Shown in pieces: positions 34,801 through 49,800 of a stretch of 64,000 bases of DNA. The stretch's first letter is position 1. Every line of letters starts with the position of its first letter. Both the position numbers and the translations under genes were made by a program. The notes beneath the pieces were generated by a model, which made no database searches, had not been told where the DNA came from, and was given only the letters and a program-made list of their open reading frames with translations. Origin of the DNA: Ascaris suum (lineage: Eukaryota > Nematoda > Chromadorea > Rhabditida > Ascarididae); NCBI GenBank assembly GCA_013433145.1, contig CM024185.1:3980501-4044500 (forward strand), read 5' to 3'.

Positions 34801-37800
34801 TAGTATGCAGTTTGCTCCCGGTGAGGTGCATGTGGAACGGCCGCAGCAAGGTACCCCTCAAATTACGACAATACATCCGACACGGTATGCACAGCAACCG
34901 CAGGCGCAACAGCCGTTCCCGCCCACTTCGCAGGTTTGTCGTCGATTTTAGTGTCTTTTTTTGCTATTTCCTATGAGAGTGCACTATGAAAAATCTTATT
35001 TGTCTGCAGGTATCAGTGCGTGTGCTTGTTTTTTTTGACTAGGAAAGGTGACGATGAAAGTATTAGGAGTAAGTTTAACAGGATTGCATAGCAAATATGG
35101 CCACATTTCTTGCAAAAACTTCAAATATCTTCCACCGTAGGTTTTTCACTGCTTCATCCGCGAGTCTGGTTCGTGTCAGGATCCCTTTTAGCCCCATCTT
35201 CCTGGCTTTGGCGATTTTGATTCTGTAGTGAGAGTGATGCGAACAACATGGGCTGTGCAGAATGACTTCATTAGGTTCTAATTGGAGTGTGTCTCACTGA
35301 AGTATGGAATTGGGATATGGCTGGAATATGTTAGCGCCCAAAAATCATATCTCAGTCGTCGAGAATGTGAATGGAATACTACTGCAGTCGTCTTTTTAGC
35401 TTTTCTCATTGCAAGCGTTTTGCGCTGCAGAGTCAAAGGGAAGAACTGTGAGTTGTGCCACGAGGAAAAGCTGCAGGTCATGAATTTCCTTCCTCTAGTC
35501 ACCGTCTCTTCTTATTCTTCCCCGTAATGCTTGTACGTGTTATCAAGCGGCAGTTTCATATTTGTTGGTGTATTAGCTGTAAAGGATCTCTATACCCATC
35601 GGATGAAGCTAACTTCCCTGAAATTCCCCCCTCTCACGCGCTCCCTTGAGGACCGTTACATATGCCGGTGTGCATTATTTCGATATTTCAGATGGCCACT
35701 TTCACGTCGGCACCACCTATGTACAATCCGCCGAATGTTTATAATGCAAACGTTTATAGCACGCCTAGTGCCTACTCGACTTTTCAACCACAGGCCGCCT
35801 ATTATCAACCGTAAGTTCGATTTTTCTGAGCAGTGGCGCCACTTTATTTTTGAGAGTAGAAAACTCGAAGGAAGAGAAAGGGAAGTATCGTGTAGTTTGT
35901 ATTGTGGGCACAAATTCGTTTATTGTTGTGGAATTTAATGTTTACGAGTAAATTCGTCGTTACGCTTAATTGATTAAATAAAATCCATGTGGAAAGAGTT
36001 TATGGGCAGTGAGTTATGTTATTTATTGAGAGGTGTACGTTGTATTGCTGGGAACTTGTGCACTGAATTGTGAACATTGGTATATAAGGTGAAATGGACC
36101 TCTCTAAGTCAAAGCTCTTTTTAAAAAATAGCTGTTGGCATGTTGGATAATAACAGAATTGTCTCCTGCGCCCAATTCAGTGTCGCTAAAATTTTTCATT
36201 CTATAGGAGCGCTATATTGCACTTTGAATCTTTTCGCCGAATAGGTTGAAATAAATCGCATGCGCGAGGTGTTTAAATCACTTCAAGTATTTCATTCAGT
36301 TCGCAAAATATCGATTGCTGTTTAGGTAGATAATATTTATCACGCGTTCTTAGTGATTTTTATTTCAATTTGAAAGATATTCGCCTTACATATGATAATT
36401 AGTGGGAAATAAATGAGAGGAAGAGAAGAGGTATACCCCGAATTTTAAGAGGGAACCACATATCCTGTGCCGATTAGCACATTTTATGGTGATACTAAAT
36501 TGTAAGTTTATTTTCTTCCTTTAACAGTTTCAGTAAAGAATCTTTTAACGAGGACACCCCACAGACTTCCCTTCTTTATGTGACCCCAAGGAAATGATTT
36601 CCTTTCGTTCTTCCTGAGGTTCCACCATCGATAACGCATGACTTGCGTGTGCAGGCTTGTTGTTAGACAGATATCATTAATGATCGAGGTTCACATTAAA
36701 GGATCGTGGCAGCGATCAGATGAGGCTGTTGCTAACAGAAGCAAGGGACAGCTAAGGTGACGCTAAAAGATTGTGTGAATTTAACGTGAATGTTGTTTTA
36801 GTGCAGCAGTAACGCCGCAGATGTTCACATCATTCTATCAAATGCAAGCGCCAGAATTTTTGCAACAAAGGGTGGGTGTCGCTTACCCGCAAACAGCGAT
36901 GCTTGTACCCGTTCAGACACAACCGCCAGTCCATCAGAAGGAAAAGAAAATTTTGCGAATCGTTGACCCGGACACGAAAGAGGTGACAAATGAAAAGGAA
37001 ATATCGGCGTCAATGTGTGCGCCACTCGATGAACATATGAGTGGTGATAGTCAAGGTTGGAATTATTTTATTGATGTTTTATTTGAATGGTCGTTTATTG
37101 GGAGTTTTCTAGTTGAGAAATTGGGAGAGAATGCGAATTAGTTTGAGGTTTTAGTAGCAGAGAACGCACTCAGGATAGGATACGCAGCATGAAACTGCAG
37201 AATTGTCAAGAAATTACTTATAGAAAAAATGAGGGATCTTCAAAAATTGTACTTTTTGGGTTATTATTCTTTTTTTTGAAGGGTTTTGAAACTTTAATAT
37301 CAGAACTATAGCTTTACTATGAACAGTAAAAAGTAAGATATGGGAACACTTCTTTATGATGTTATAGAAGTGACGAATGCCGTAATCGATCAAGAATATT
37401 AGAAACAGCTGTCGGAGTAAAAAGGGTAATGAAAAGTGATAAAGGCTTATAGTAGGGTGTTCTCGTATCGACAGAATTGCGGTATAGGATTAAGCGAGGA
37501 GTATCCTAAGAAGGTATGGAACGGCGATATAATTGCTTAGAGTAAAGAGCCCATGAAAGGCTTGTGATTAAGTGATAAATCCAGAAGGGTAAATGGGTAA
37601 TAAGGAGCCTTGCTTTCGTCGGATATGAAAATTAACAGAGGGCGCTCTTGAATTCATTGTTTAGTTGAATTCAGCAGGAATTGTTGACTATTCAGTCGTT
37701 GGTTAAAACGTCTCGTTAGCAAGGAAAAAAGGAAATACCGACGAGGTGTTTTTTTTTAATGTGCACGTTGAGAAAAGGTTGGCAAAGTTGGCAAACATGA

Positions 37801-40800
37801 AATTTCGTGATTAAGTTAAAAAATTTCAAAGCAATGCATAGCGGCACTTTACACTCTTCAAAGTAAGTATATTTGTTAGTGAGAGTATTGGGGTGATAGT
37901 TTTCTTGCAGACGAAATTAGTGGGAGGGATAAATTGAGCAATTCGACACAACATCCAAATACCTGCCTTTATTTCAACAGTTCATAGGGAAATGCCGAGA
38001 ATACTAGATACACATGACCGCTGCCAAACAGGAGGTGGAATAGGGATGTTGAAGCGATGATCATTCGGTCTTGAAGACGAGAGCACTTTAGCAGAAGAGT
38101 TGTGGATTTAATCAGCGTCACGGAGAGCCAATACACGATATGTTCGGTCAAACACACAACTTTTCTGCTAACTTCCTATGAAATAATGTTATAGTTGTTG
38201 TTGCTAGCTGATTTAGATGCCATGTAACTGAAAAAGCTGTTGGCGCAAATGGCAGCTCGAAAACTTAGAATTTTTGTCGGCATTTAAAGAACCGATGCGA
38301 AGAAATTTATCGAGGATGGGTATGCGTAGAGCTTGCAGCAGTTTGATTGCGGCCGCTGGTGTACCAACTGCGTTTGTTGAAATTTTTTTCTCTTTCTTTG
38401 AAAAAGAAGGCTTTTTGTTCTTTAAAAAATTGCCAATCGGATAGTCAATTTAGGCATTATTCATCAAATCAATATTTTTGGAAATTCTTTGAAGAAGTGT
38501 TAAAAACTTTTAACGATGGAATTATGAGGTCCTCCTTCGAGTAAGCTGTACCCCTCAAAACTTGTGATCATGAATTTGTGCTTAGAGCTTCTGTTGAAAA
38601 GGAAGGGTAGATTTTAGAGAAAGAGATAGAAATGCGTCCTATAAATTTCATATTATGCATCGGGCTGGTGGTTTGCAGGTTTCAGACGTGGATCCAATTT
38701 TGTGAAGGGTGAGGGGGGGGGGGCTTATGTGCGAACTGCGAAATGGTGGTCTCTTTGAGCAAGTGACGTATTATTTTGCTTTTTTTATGACCTGAATGTT
38801 TCCATATGAGAGTAGATAACGCATCTGTAGTGGCGTCGTTTTTTTTTCTGTTGGATTTTTTACAGTTATAGCGGTTACTCTGATTGATGAGAGGTTGGGG
38901 GGAAGGGAGGGGAGGGCATGATCCTGACATACTAGTAATATGATGTTTGTTCTGTTTTGGATTGCTTGATTGTTCCAATTTGCAATCGAATCGTTGATGG
39001 AATTTTCCGGGTTTCGTTTTTATGTGAAACACTTGTTCGTGATGTGCGTAGGAGCATTGCATTGGCGTCAGGGGCATTTTTTATGGAAGGGAGGATCGCG
39101 TCGAGGTGCATCAATGTTGCTTCCACTGTCAGCTGTATTGAGCTGTAGAGACGATGAGGGCGATGTTCGCATCTGCTTACCGTCTATTTATGCTTGGAAT
39201 GTGTGCTTAATAGGACGTCTTATTGACTGTGTTTTACGATTTGGAAAAAAAAACTGAAGCCCCAGTAATAACTAAAGTTACGTGGTCTATATCTCAAACT
39301 CGCATGTTTTTATTTGACAGTCCCCATGTCGGTGGTATCTTGTTTCTATGAATAGGACCCCCCTCGAGGTGGTAGAAGAAAATGAAAGACATTACAAGGT
39401 CTTCTTAAAAGTAGTAGGCTTTGGTTCTGTGTTCAAGGAGATGGTGCATGTCTTCAGGAAGCTGGAAATTGCTAAACCTTTAACTCATATAAAGGAGAGA
39501 GCAGTGTCTTCAATTTAGGTTTGCTTTTTTTTAATATGCTGCTGTGCTTGAGGAGATCAAACTCTTTTTACTAACTTTTCCGAATCATAGTTGAGGTGAG
39601 TTTTCTCGGCGAACATGATCCACTCGTGTTCCTCTGCCTGATTAGGTCGTAGTCACCGCAGCTATTCATCCACGCTGTTTTTGTAAAGAAAATATTAGAT
39701 TTCCTGCAATATTTCCATATGCACAAACTTTGCTCTCTGCGCTTTTGGGTTTTACTTGCCGTTGGCGAATGGAATAGTGCATATACCTAAGTAGTAATTA
39801 CGGATGCGGAAATTTATTTCTTCCACACATTTGGGTCGAAATAAGTGGTCGACTTCGATGTTTTGACTGAACTGTGTTGTACAATAAGGAACGGAGACTT
39901 TAACAGCTTTATTATTGAATATTGAAAGTTATATTAGTGCAGCTGTAATATTGTAATATTGAAACAAATGCGTCGTAGGCAAAGATTTCGGATGAGCAAG
40001 AATCCTCGTAGTCTTGCAGTTTCTTCGGTCACAGATGTGCACACGAGGCGGTTTCAGCATTTCGGTTGGAAAAATGGTCTCGTACACATAAAGTTGTATA
40101 TCAACATTCCGTGCTTTCGATGGCTCGGTTTCAATGAGTGATATGTTGTCTTTCCCACTGATGAGGGAAGAATGGTCCCTTAGGTAGAAGTCGTCGTCGA
40201 ACTTTTTTTTTGTGTTTAGTTGATTGCTTCAAGCAAATAAGCTAGTATGGAACACCTGCTTCTAGACAATATGAGCTTATGGATCTTGGACAAATCAGCC
40301 TCCTCTTTTGTAATACTTTTGCGTTGAACTTGCTACATGCACCAGACAGGTGCACGTGAATATCGGTGATTCAGATATTTTTCTTACCGGTTCCCTCATT
40401 AACCTGCGATTTTTTTTGTTGCAAAATTTGATTAATTGTGGCGCGTCGGCAACATTGACGTATTGAGGGTTGGAGAGGTAAATTCGACGTCCCTCTTGTT
40501 GAAGTCTTTGAAATGTTTTTTTTAATCTGTAAGAACGTTTTGAAAAAATTTACAGGGGAAAATATTTGAAAACTTTAGAGGTGATGATGGTTGAAGGGTT
40601 TTCGTTTATGTGGGCGAGTTGATAAATGTCACAAATTCTTTCATTTGTTTTGACTTTATTCGCTCTTGTTGCTTGCATTTTCAAATTGGCAACTGCAATA
40701 TGGAATTAAATGGCAGCCTATCGCTTTGACGACGAATTCAATATTTCGGTGATTCCTTCGATTCTTTTATGAAATAATTGCCGCATTTTAGCAGAATAGG

Positions 40801-43800
40801 TTGATCGTTGAAGAGCATAGAGTTGGGTTAATGGGAAGTTGCCAGTGAAATGAAAGAAGGGAGGGTGGCACAAAGGCGTTAGCTACCAGCTGGCTGTTTC
40901 TGTTTTCTTTTTATGCCCACACAGTTGTTCGTTGATCTTTAGACGTCTCTTTCATTGATTTAGAGGAATGTGGCAATCAATTCACTCAAATACACACAAC
41001 GTTGTATCAGAAAAATATCGCTGTATTATATGGGCTGATGATTTCTACTGCTTTCCTAATTCAGATTTTGTGAACATAGCGAGCTTTCGCCTTCCCTCCT
41101 TCCGTTTCCATTCTAGAGTTTGTCAAAAGAGTGAACTCCCCGTTGCAGTGACAGGTGAACTTGGTAGAGTTGAAGCCAGGTAATTAAATTTTTTCAGTTT
41201 ATTTCCGATCAAGTTAAATTCATATTCAAATTTGACCACCCTGATTGTTCTCTGTAACTTTCCGTAGCCACTGTATTGGTTCATTGATCTATTGATCTCT
41301 TTTGTAGATTTTCTTCTTCATCGTTGACTGAAGACGTCTATAAATCTTGTACGTGTTAGTGCTGCTAAACAGCTCCCTTCGCTGATATTAAATTATTTCT
41401 TCATAGGTGAGTACCATGTAGGATACCAGATGCCTTCTAGTTTAGTGAAGGAACAGTGTTTTATGTGCAAATTCTGAGAAGAGGTTTTTTTTCTGTTCAG
41501 TTAAGAAGGAAATATTCTATTCCCAAATTTTCCTTGGGATATTTTAGTCAAATTGGGTGTTGTATTGAAGAGAAGCCCTTTTATTGATGGAAGTTCTATT
41601 GGACTTTGTTTTGTTCGTATCTTTTTTCCCGTCTGAATGCTTAGTGCTTTTCATCGCATCTCTGAAATTTCATTGAGTGGAAGTTTTTTCAAATTCATGT
41701 TGAAATGGTTATTTGTTCTAGTGGGTTTACAATTTTTTAATGAGAAGTGCTTTGTTGGCGATGAGCTTAAGTGATGTTTGAGAGGGCGCGATGCTAGAGA
41801 GCGCTTACTTAGGCAATAAGCCAATCAAGCCTTCTTTTCAAAGTTCAGCTAGTTTTAGTCTGCAATTAGCTGCTTGATCTACTGAATCACTTCTTAAACC
41901 CTCTCCTTTCCTTGTTCTGTATGAATTGTTATCCGAAGGTCTTCGAGACTTTATAGTCCCGGAGGTCTTATTTGGGAAGTATGGTACATTGGAGAAGAGT
42001 GAGGGAAGTAAATGGAGGGTGACGGAGATCAATGCCTTTGTATTTTTGCTTTCCGGACTGAGACAATGTAACTAGTGCTACTGCCTTACGTTCTCTACGT
42101 CGGCGAGGGCAATGAGCACATAGAGTTGTGCAAAAAATTATTTGATGTTTGGTGTTAAATCTTTTAAGTGAATAATTTGGTGATAAGAAGGTAGCTGATT
42201 TAGGTTTGTGTTCTGCCATGGTTTTTAATAGTTTTATGGTTTTTAAGGATGGGATGAGAGTGAATTGTTGTTGTCTCTTCAGAATTGATTTTTTGGAACG
42301 AAGAAGAGCTGTGAGGGGAAGTGACGAGGTATAGAACACGAAGGAGGGAATTAGTGCTGGGTTCAAGCATTGAGTCGATGGTTGTGCTGGCAAAGAAGTA
42401 AGTGTGTTTTGGTCTGAATGAAAGAAGAAACACCTGTTGTGGGTTTAGGTGCTGTGTGGGGAGATCCATTGCACTTTGTCGACTGTGAAAGACGAAGAGC
42501 ATATCTCTTGCTGCTCTCTCGCTCGCTTGCTCAATAGCTAGCGATAAATGCTAGGGACAGCTTAAGAGTGACAGACGTCTGCCATTTGCGCCTATTTGTT
42601 TGATATACTTGTAAAAGTTTTTTTCAGCTATTTTGATGAATCAGATGTTTTGAATTGGATTAGTGGGTGATAAAAGGTATTTGATAGCAGTGATTGAGAG
42701 AGATTAAGTAATGCACTTATTAGAGGTAATCTTTTTACGGTTTTCGGAGAGAGGAATACTTTGAACGAAGATACTTGAAGGATATAAAGCTTGAGAAGAG
42801 GTCGTTATTGCAATCGTATAGAATATATGTGGGTATTTACGCAGTATTGCTTTTAAAAATATCGGATAATTCCTTCTTACTCTCCGCTCTTCGATGACGC
42901 TGCTTCTTGATACAGCTGTCGATAGTGGGGTTGTATTTTTTAGAAGCTTAACCTCAGTTTCTGAACACGCGGACTAAATAATCAGCCACAAGGCTTCAGA
43001 AAGCTCTAGAGTATAATTTTACAGGAGGTAGGCGTAGTGCAGCGTTGGAGGCTTCGCGTGAAAACGTGCCGCATCCGTCGAATGCGTCACAAAAGTTTTC
43101 ATTACAAGTGGCCCAATCGGTGCTAGCGGATTCGGCAATTCCATCATCGTCAAGTGCTCCAGCACCTAGTCAAGTACGAGTTCCAACTCCTACTCCGGTC
43201 GCTCCGAGGGAAGTCTCGCCTGTGCCGCATTCAGCACCATCGGCGGCTTCGACGTCGACCCCACCACCTGCCGCTCATGTCGAGGAGGTTGTCTTCTATT
43301 GTGTTGCCATTTTATAAGATAGAAAGCAGGCTTTCATGGATGTGCTCTCTGCAAGGCAGTCACTGTACATCTACGTGGCAGGTGCACAGCGTTCTATCAT
43401 GTACAGTTATCATCCCCGATGAATGATATGGATTGATAGTTGGATATTCGTAGAAATGGAGTTACGTGCCTTCTAGCCAGCTAGCAAAGCGGTTATATTT
43501 TTACAAATGTGGTTTGCTTTGAGTCGATTCGCGTATAGCGTTATCAATTAAGACTCAAAAGGGCGTGAATATCGTTCGTCTTGTAATGAATGTAGCTCTT
43601 TTTAGAACATGCTTTTCTTTTTTGGCGTCAGTTGGATGAACGTGGAGATTAAAGAGGTAATTGAGAAGACTTTATCTGTGCTTCACTCTTAAAGCCATTA
43701 TGTGAAATCATGAAACTGTTTGAGCCTTGAATGCTACCACTGAGTTTGCGTAATTACCATCCCAAAAGGACTCATTCTGTGTTTGCTTGCAGATGCCCGC

Positions 43801-46800
43801 GGAAGTACCTCCAGAGTCGACAGTTATAGAAGAAAAACCACCTGAAGTTGCTGAAGAAGCGAAAGAACAGAAAATAGAGGAAGGTGTGTTTTGTTCATGA
43901 AAGTTCGCGGGGAGCTGTGGTTTCGTTGGAATATGTGACAGTCTTTGAATGTGATGATTCCTAATTGCATTGGTCGTGGTATCGCTGACATACTGCTTGT
44001 ATAGATTGCTCCCCTCCATCCCCCTTCCCGCGTCCACCATGCACCTCTGAGCAATGGGGGGGAAGGCAACTGTGTGATTTTTTTCGGCGTTTGAGGTAGT
44101 GAGAGCTTAGCTGTTTACTGTTTGTTTGTATGTTGTTTACTGGTATTCAGTTATAGAATATCTGTCGTTGACGCATTTTCTTAGAGCCATTGACAATAGA
44201 GAGTCACATGAATCGTATTGTTAAATTTTTTTAAATGAATTTATGTTTTTGAGGACAGGTTGGTTGATGTTTTTATGCAGTAGTGTGCAGCAAGGATTTA
44301 GGCGGAGAGTGGAGAGAGCTTTGAGAAGTTTCGAAGAGCATGTAGAAAGGAGAGAGTGCAGCCAGCTGGAGAAAGAAAAAGTTGCCAGAGGATTTGGGCC
44401 GTCACTTTCGATGAGCTCTCATACTGCTGAATTTCTGAATATGTCTACTGAGCTCGAGTATTTAATTGTTGGCTAGTACCCTAGCTTGAATTGAGAGTCT
44501 CATTTTATGATTGAGCTAGTGGATTCAGCGGAATTTTCAGCACTTGTTGAAAAGGATGAGAAGGATAAGCCGAAAAATATCGATAAATCAGAGAGTGAAC
44601 AAGCTCCGGAGCAAGTAGGAATATCTCCTCAGCCATCAGAGAGTGCGGCAGTACAAGATGTGGCTCTAACTAGCGAACCTGAGGAGCCGAAGGTGGTACC
44701 CGAGGTTGAAGAACCTCCATCAACCGCGTAAGCCTTCAATATTTTTAAATCGGCTTCTATAAAGTAATCTTTCTAACAGTTTGTTGATGAACGGATGGCC
44801 GATGAATGTGTTCGTATGAGAGACGAACGTGATTGTTGTATTTGAATTCGTGATTTTCTGCAGATGATTTGTAAGTTATAAGGGCGAGTGGTGATCTGTA
44901 AGTAAAATTGGATTGTGTAATGCAATCAGGTTTCTTCGTCTTCTGTTATAATCAACAGTTGAGTGGACATTGGAGAGAATTAGTTTATCTTTTAAGTGTT
45001 TTATTTTGTTCCTAAGCTTTGTTTTGTTTTTAATTTATTACTTTATATGTTAAGAAGCATAATTTTGAGAGAAGCAGTTCGCTTTATTTATTGTGAGTCG
45101 CTTTCAAGTATTCCATAAAAGTCTTCTTATAAATGAATCATTTGGTAATTAGGGGTCGTCCTGTGGAAGTGGTGCCAGAAGAAGCCGAGAAGGAAGAGAA
45201 AGCAGCAGAAGAAGACGGGGAACCCGAGGGAGTGAAATTCGAGAGGAAGCGAAAAGAATTGGAGAAGAGGCAGCAAGAACTTCTTCAAGATCCGGTCAGT
45301 TGTTTTGTGAACGATTTTTTTGAGGAGGTATGATTTTGGTTTACTTATGTGGGATATGCTTTCCACTTCAAAGTGTTTGCAAGTTTTTGGCTTTATTTAT
45401 GCAGTTATCCATCGAACATTCAATGTAATTTCCGAACACGATTCATATAGTTGATGTAGTGTTGTAATGTCCACTTCACTAATTATCGTGCATAGCGTGT
45501 TTCTGGAGTAGTGGAGTGAGGGAGGGGGGAGGGGGAGGGAATGCAGAACGCATCGGTGGAAGAGGTTTGTGGACGGCATGGATACTTGTATTTCTAATAC
45601 GCAATCTCAATGTTAGATGAATTCTATAGTCCAGCTTCACTATTATCGATCGGTCACTGTGATGCTCTTGAGTAGTTAGATAACTGTGCAAGTTACAAGT
45701 GAGCTGTATAGACAGGTTTAGGTATTTGTCTTCCTACCGGCGTTTTATGGTTTTTCTGTTTAGCTGATCTTCGTGAAAATAATAAAACACCATGTGAATG
45801 CGAAGCTGGATGATATTTGGTTAATCGGTAAAGAACACTGTCGAGAAGGGGGGACTAACCAATGAGGACGGGAATTTCGATGATCCGACCGCACATTGTG
45901 TTATATTTCCATAATTAACAGAACGTGATGACTGCCCTCAAATTTTTTTGCTGCAGCTGTTGGTTTTTCCAGGGAAGATATTGAATTTATTTTTCGTTTT
46001 TCCATTTCCCGTTTCTACGGCTTTGTTCTCTGAAAGGATTCGTGCAGATTTTTCAGTTCGCTGAATTTTCAGGCTAATGTAGACATTAATGCAATGGTTT
46101 ATGGGCGCAGTTATCTGGTGTTTATGCGGGAAGTGGTGAAGGAGTTGAAGAAGGATTCATGTCCGGTCGAGGAAAGCGAACTCAAGTCGCTAGGCATCGA
46201 TATTGCAAGTGCTCCCGCCGTCAGCACTCTCGATAGACAGGTGAATCGACTCTTTTTTCTCACTTTGTTTTAAGTAAATAGGTCGCATGTATATGTATAC
46301 AACGCGTATGTGTCACTCGGATATTGGGGAACTCTGTCCGTTTTTATTTCTGACTACTGCTGCCGGTTTATACATGATGGTTTTAATTGGTGAAACAAGA
46401 GATGACCGCATCATTGCAAAGCAGTAACTTGCAGGTAAGAAATAAATGATGAATGAAAGAGGCTTTTCCCGTGGTTCTTAAAATTTGTTAAATGCAAAAC
46501 TGATATTGAAATGTATTGTCACCTTTATGAAATGTAAAAAAGAATAGGATATCGGGAGTTCGACCATAAAGTTTTCTTTAAACGGATAAAATGTCCTTAA
46601 AACCGAATCGCAGCTATGCTTCATTTAGATTTTACACATTCTTAAGAGTTTCAATGTGACCAGTTCTCTTATTACAGTTTTGCGTACTCATATATGTTGA
46701 CGAGTTGCCCATAATTATGGCAACCGATCCAGTTTTCTTCTGTTCGCTAATCTAACCCCAAACCTAATCGATGGAAGCCAAAGGTGGTTGGAACCGATTG

Positions 46801-49800
46801 CATTTCAAATGGCTGTGGTCGGTATCCGGTGGGGGCCATTTGGGAAAAACCGAAATTTGGCCGGAACCGAGCGGGTTTGGAAAATGGTCGGCAACCGACC
46901 GAAAGTGTGCGATAAATGTCGATTTTGCAATCAGGGGAGGCTAAAAAAGTCGCTGCCGAAATTCACTGGTAGAAAAATCAACGAAAGTTTCGGTTTTCGA
47001 CCAGAGCTTTCTCAGCCGGTCACGATCACTGCTAACCTCAGCTTCCGTATTGGGGCACGAGAAGAAAGGCTGGGACAAGCTTGATGCGGCCGTGGAAAAA
47101 TCCAATGTCTTGCTGTCGTGATTTGATGGGTCTTTGCATGGCCTCCTGAAACCGGTGCCATTTGATTTGATGGGTCTCGATTTAAAAAACTCGTGCATTT
47201 TAATCGTTTTAAATACGTTTCTTTGGTTCCAACAAGGCATTGATCTCTACTTGCTGTAGCGTTCTAATCTATGCTTCAGTTTAATAGACGAGAGTGGGCA
47301 TTGTTTATTAGCCCTTAATAAAGCTTCTGTACGCGAAACACGCAAAAAAAGACGTATAACGAGTGATTGCAGCAACGAAGGCTAGATGGATTGGGTAGCG
47401 CGTCAAGGGCGTTTGCGCCAGGATGGATGCCCGATAACAAGAACCCACTGAAGCCGAAAGCGGTGAGTTGTTTTATTTCGAGGCGCTAAATTTATCGTTT
47501 TATTGAATTCTGCAATTTCGGTAGAAACCTGAAGGCTATATGGCCTCTCTTCTAAGAAGGTTTGTTGGAACAAAACACTGCGGTGGTGGTGAGAGTGGTA
47601 AAAGTTCAAGCGAATAGGAGACATTGATGTAGAAGATGTGCAGAATGACCGTAAGACCGCTTCCTGTAGGTTTTTATTGCAGTATCTTTATCACTTGTTA
47701 TCAGTATGCTAATGTTTAAGCGATCTTTTAGTATCATGGACGACTCAGTGATCGTGGCCACTCGCAGCGGACTGACAGAGATCGCAAACGCGTACGTTCC
47801 CTTCATTTCCTTTTTCGCTTCTCTTATTTTTGTGCTTAGTGTAGTTTCGAATATATCAGCAAATATTGAAACAGGTGGGAAGTAGAGAATTTAGGTAAGA
47901 ACGTTTATTCATATTTATATGGTACTATTTTTTCTGTAGTACAGAAAATAGATTAAATGAGCGTGGGTGATTTGAATGGTCAAGAGGTAATCTAGACCGG
48001 GAATTAATTAATTTAGATTTAACCTGGTTCAGTCAGTGGCATGATGTAGATAGGCGAAGGTTAGCTGTGAATGCCTTTTATTTGGATACCGCTTAAGGTG
48101 AGGTACAGACACAGTATCCGGAAATATTATGCTGGAATTACGTGTCTAATGTTGGCTAGTCTCGACAAGTTTGTAACAAGCAGTAATCAGTAGTGTGCCA
48201 GTTTACGCTAATTCAACTGTTGAGAGGGCATTTTTACCTGCTGTTGTCATAGCGAACGGAAATAGAGATTAAAACAACGACGGATATTGGGCTTTCAAAT
48301 GTGGTAGAAAAAATGGTATGAAGCTTTGAATGGAGTTTTTGATTGGTGATGAGGAGAATAGCGATTTGCCCGGAATTGAACAGGGGGATCTTTTTTCGAT
48401 GTTTTTTTTTTGAGAGAGATAGCACCGTTGTTGAAGCGAGAGACGGTGAAAAAAAAACGGCACTTAGCAGAGAAGAGAATAAACTTTTCTCGTCTATCGC
48501 TGGCAGCAAGATCAGCTGTTTTCTGGTTTTTTTTTGTTTTTTTTTTTGTGAGCGATTCATTACACCAACATTTCAGCAGCTTCCGCAGTCTCTAGATCCG
48601 GAATTGATGCCGTCTCGTTCTATCTTTGTAGTTTCTTCAAGGATTTTGAGGAGTTCTCAAATATTGCTTGAAATTACAGGGTCCAATTAGTCGCCCGTCA
48701 ATAGACAGGCCGGCCCGTGAACCAGTGAAGTTGCATAGGTCGGAGAACGCATGGAAACACGAGCCTTCTAGCAACCTTGATAAGAATCAGGTATGTGACA
48801 GTTGCTGTCTTACTGACTTGTAAGGTGGAGACGATAAGTTTCAGCATTCCTGATTGCTACAACGAAATAAGAAAAACGTAAGGAGGAGGAAAGAGTTTCC
48901 CCTCATGTGGTATCTGTGACGGTGTTCGAATGTTCACCTGCTTAGTCAATGTGGTAGTTTTCGAACGTTTAGGTTCCTAAAACAGTCAACAAAACGAGTC
49001 TATTGGACTGATCATCGGATCCATGAATGGTAGTATTCGTTCCTCCTCCATCCCCAATCGGTCAACTTCTCTTCCCTCCTTCATCTCCTCTGTATGTGCT
49101 AATGCCGAAGCAAGCCTCTACCATTATACAGTAATAAAGCTAGGTGATAATTCTCTTACGTGACTCCATCTTTGCTTCCCACTCTGCCGTGAAAACACAG
49201 CACATGTAACAATCTCTGAGTCAGTCGTTTTGTGCATAAGTCATAAGGGTCAGCGGTGGTCGGAAGGTCCTAGCGTGTGTATGTGGTAGAGGGTTATAGT
49301 TGGACGTATTAAAAGCGTGTGTATCGATTTAAGGGTGTGCTTTGGTGTGGCTTTCGTGAAGGGTGTAGCATTGGTATTTGAGTTCTGGCGTGATAAGTTT
49401 TCAGCGTGAAAGTGGAAATCAGCCCACTACGATGAAGCAAAACAGCGATGAAATATGGGCCAGTTTCATTTTCATGCATTTATTTTAGCTTCTTTTTTTC
49501 TAAGCTTTTAGTTCGCAATTTTGTTAAATTATCAAATTTCAGCAACTGTATAAGGATATTCGCGGACTACTTAACAAAATCACTCCGTCGACGTTCGATG
49601 CATTATGTGCCGATTTCCTTAGCTTCAAAGTCTATCAAAATAAAGAGCAGATGAGCGAGGTTATCAGCATTATATTCGATAAGGCTGTCGAAGAGCCGAA
49701 GTTTTGCCCACTTTACAGGTCAATTTCAATAAATTTTTGGGCCTCATGTCTACGTTTGCTTCCTTGGGGAGGGGGGGGGGGGGGGGGGAGGAAGTGTTGA

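Noticed and set aside
38682..39077. A 131-codon minus-strand frame in the eIF4G 6-kb intron
   Set aside because: It is Ser/Pro/His-rich, antisense to G-runs, and lacks splice or start context.
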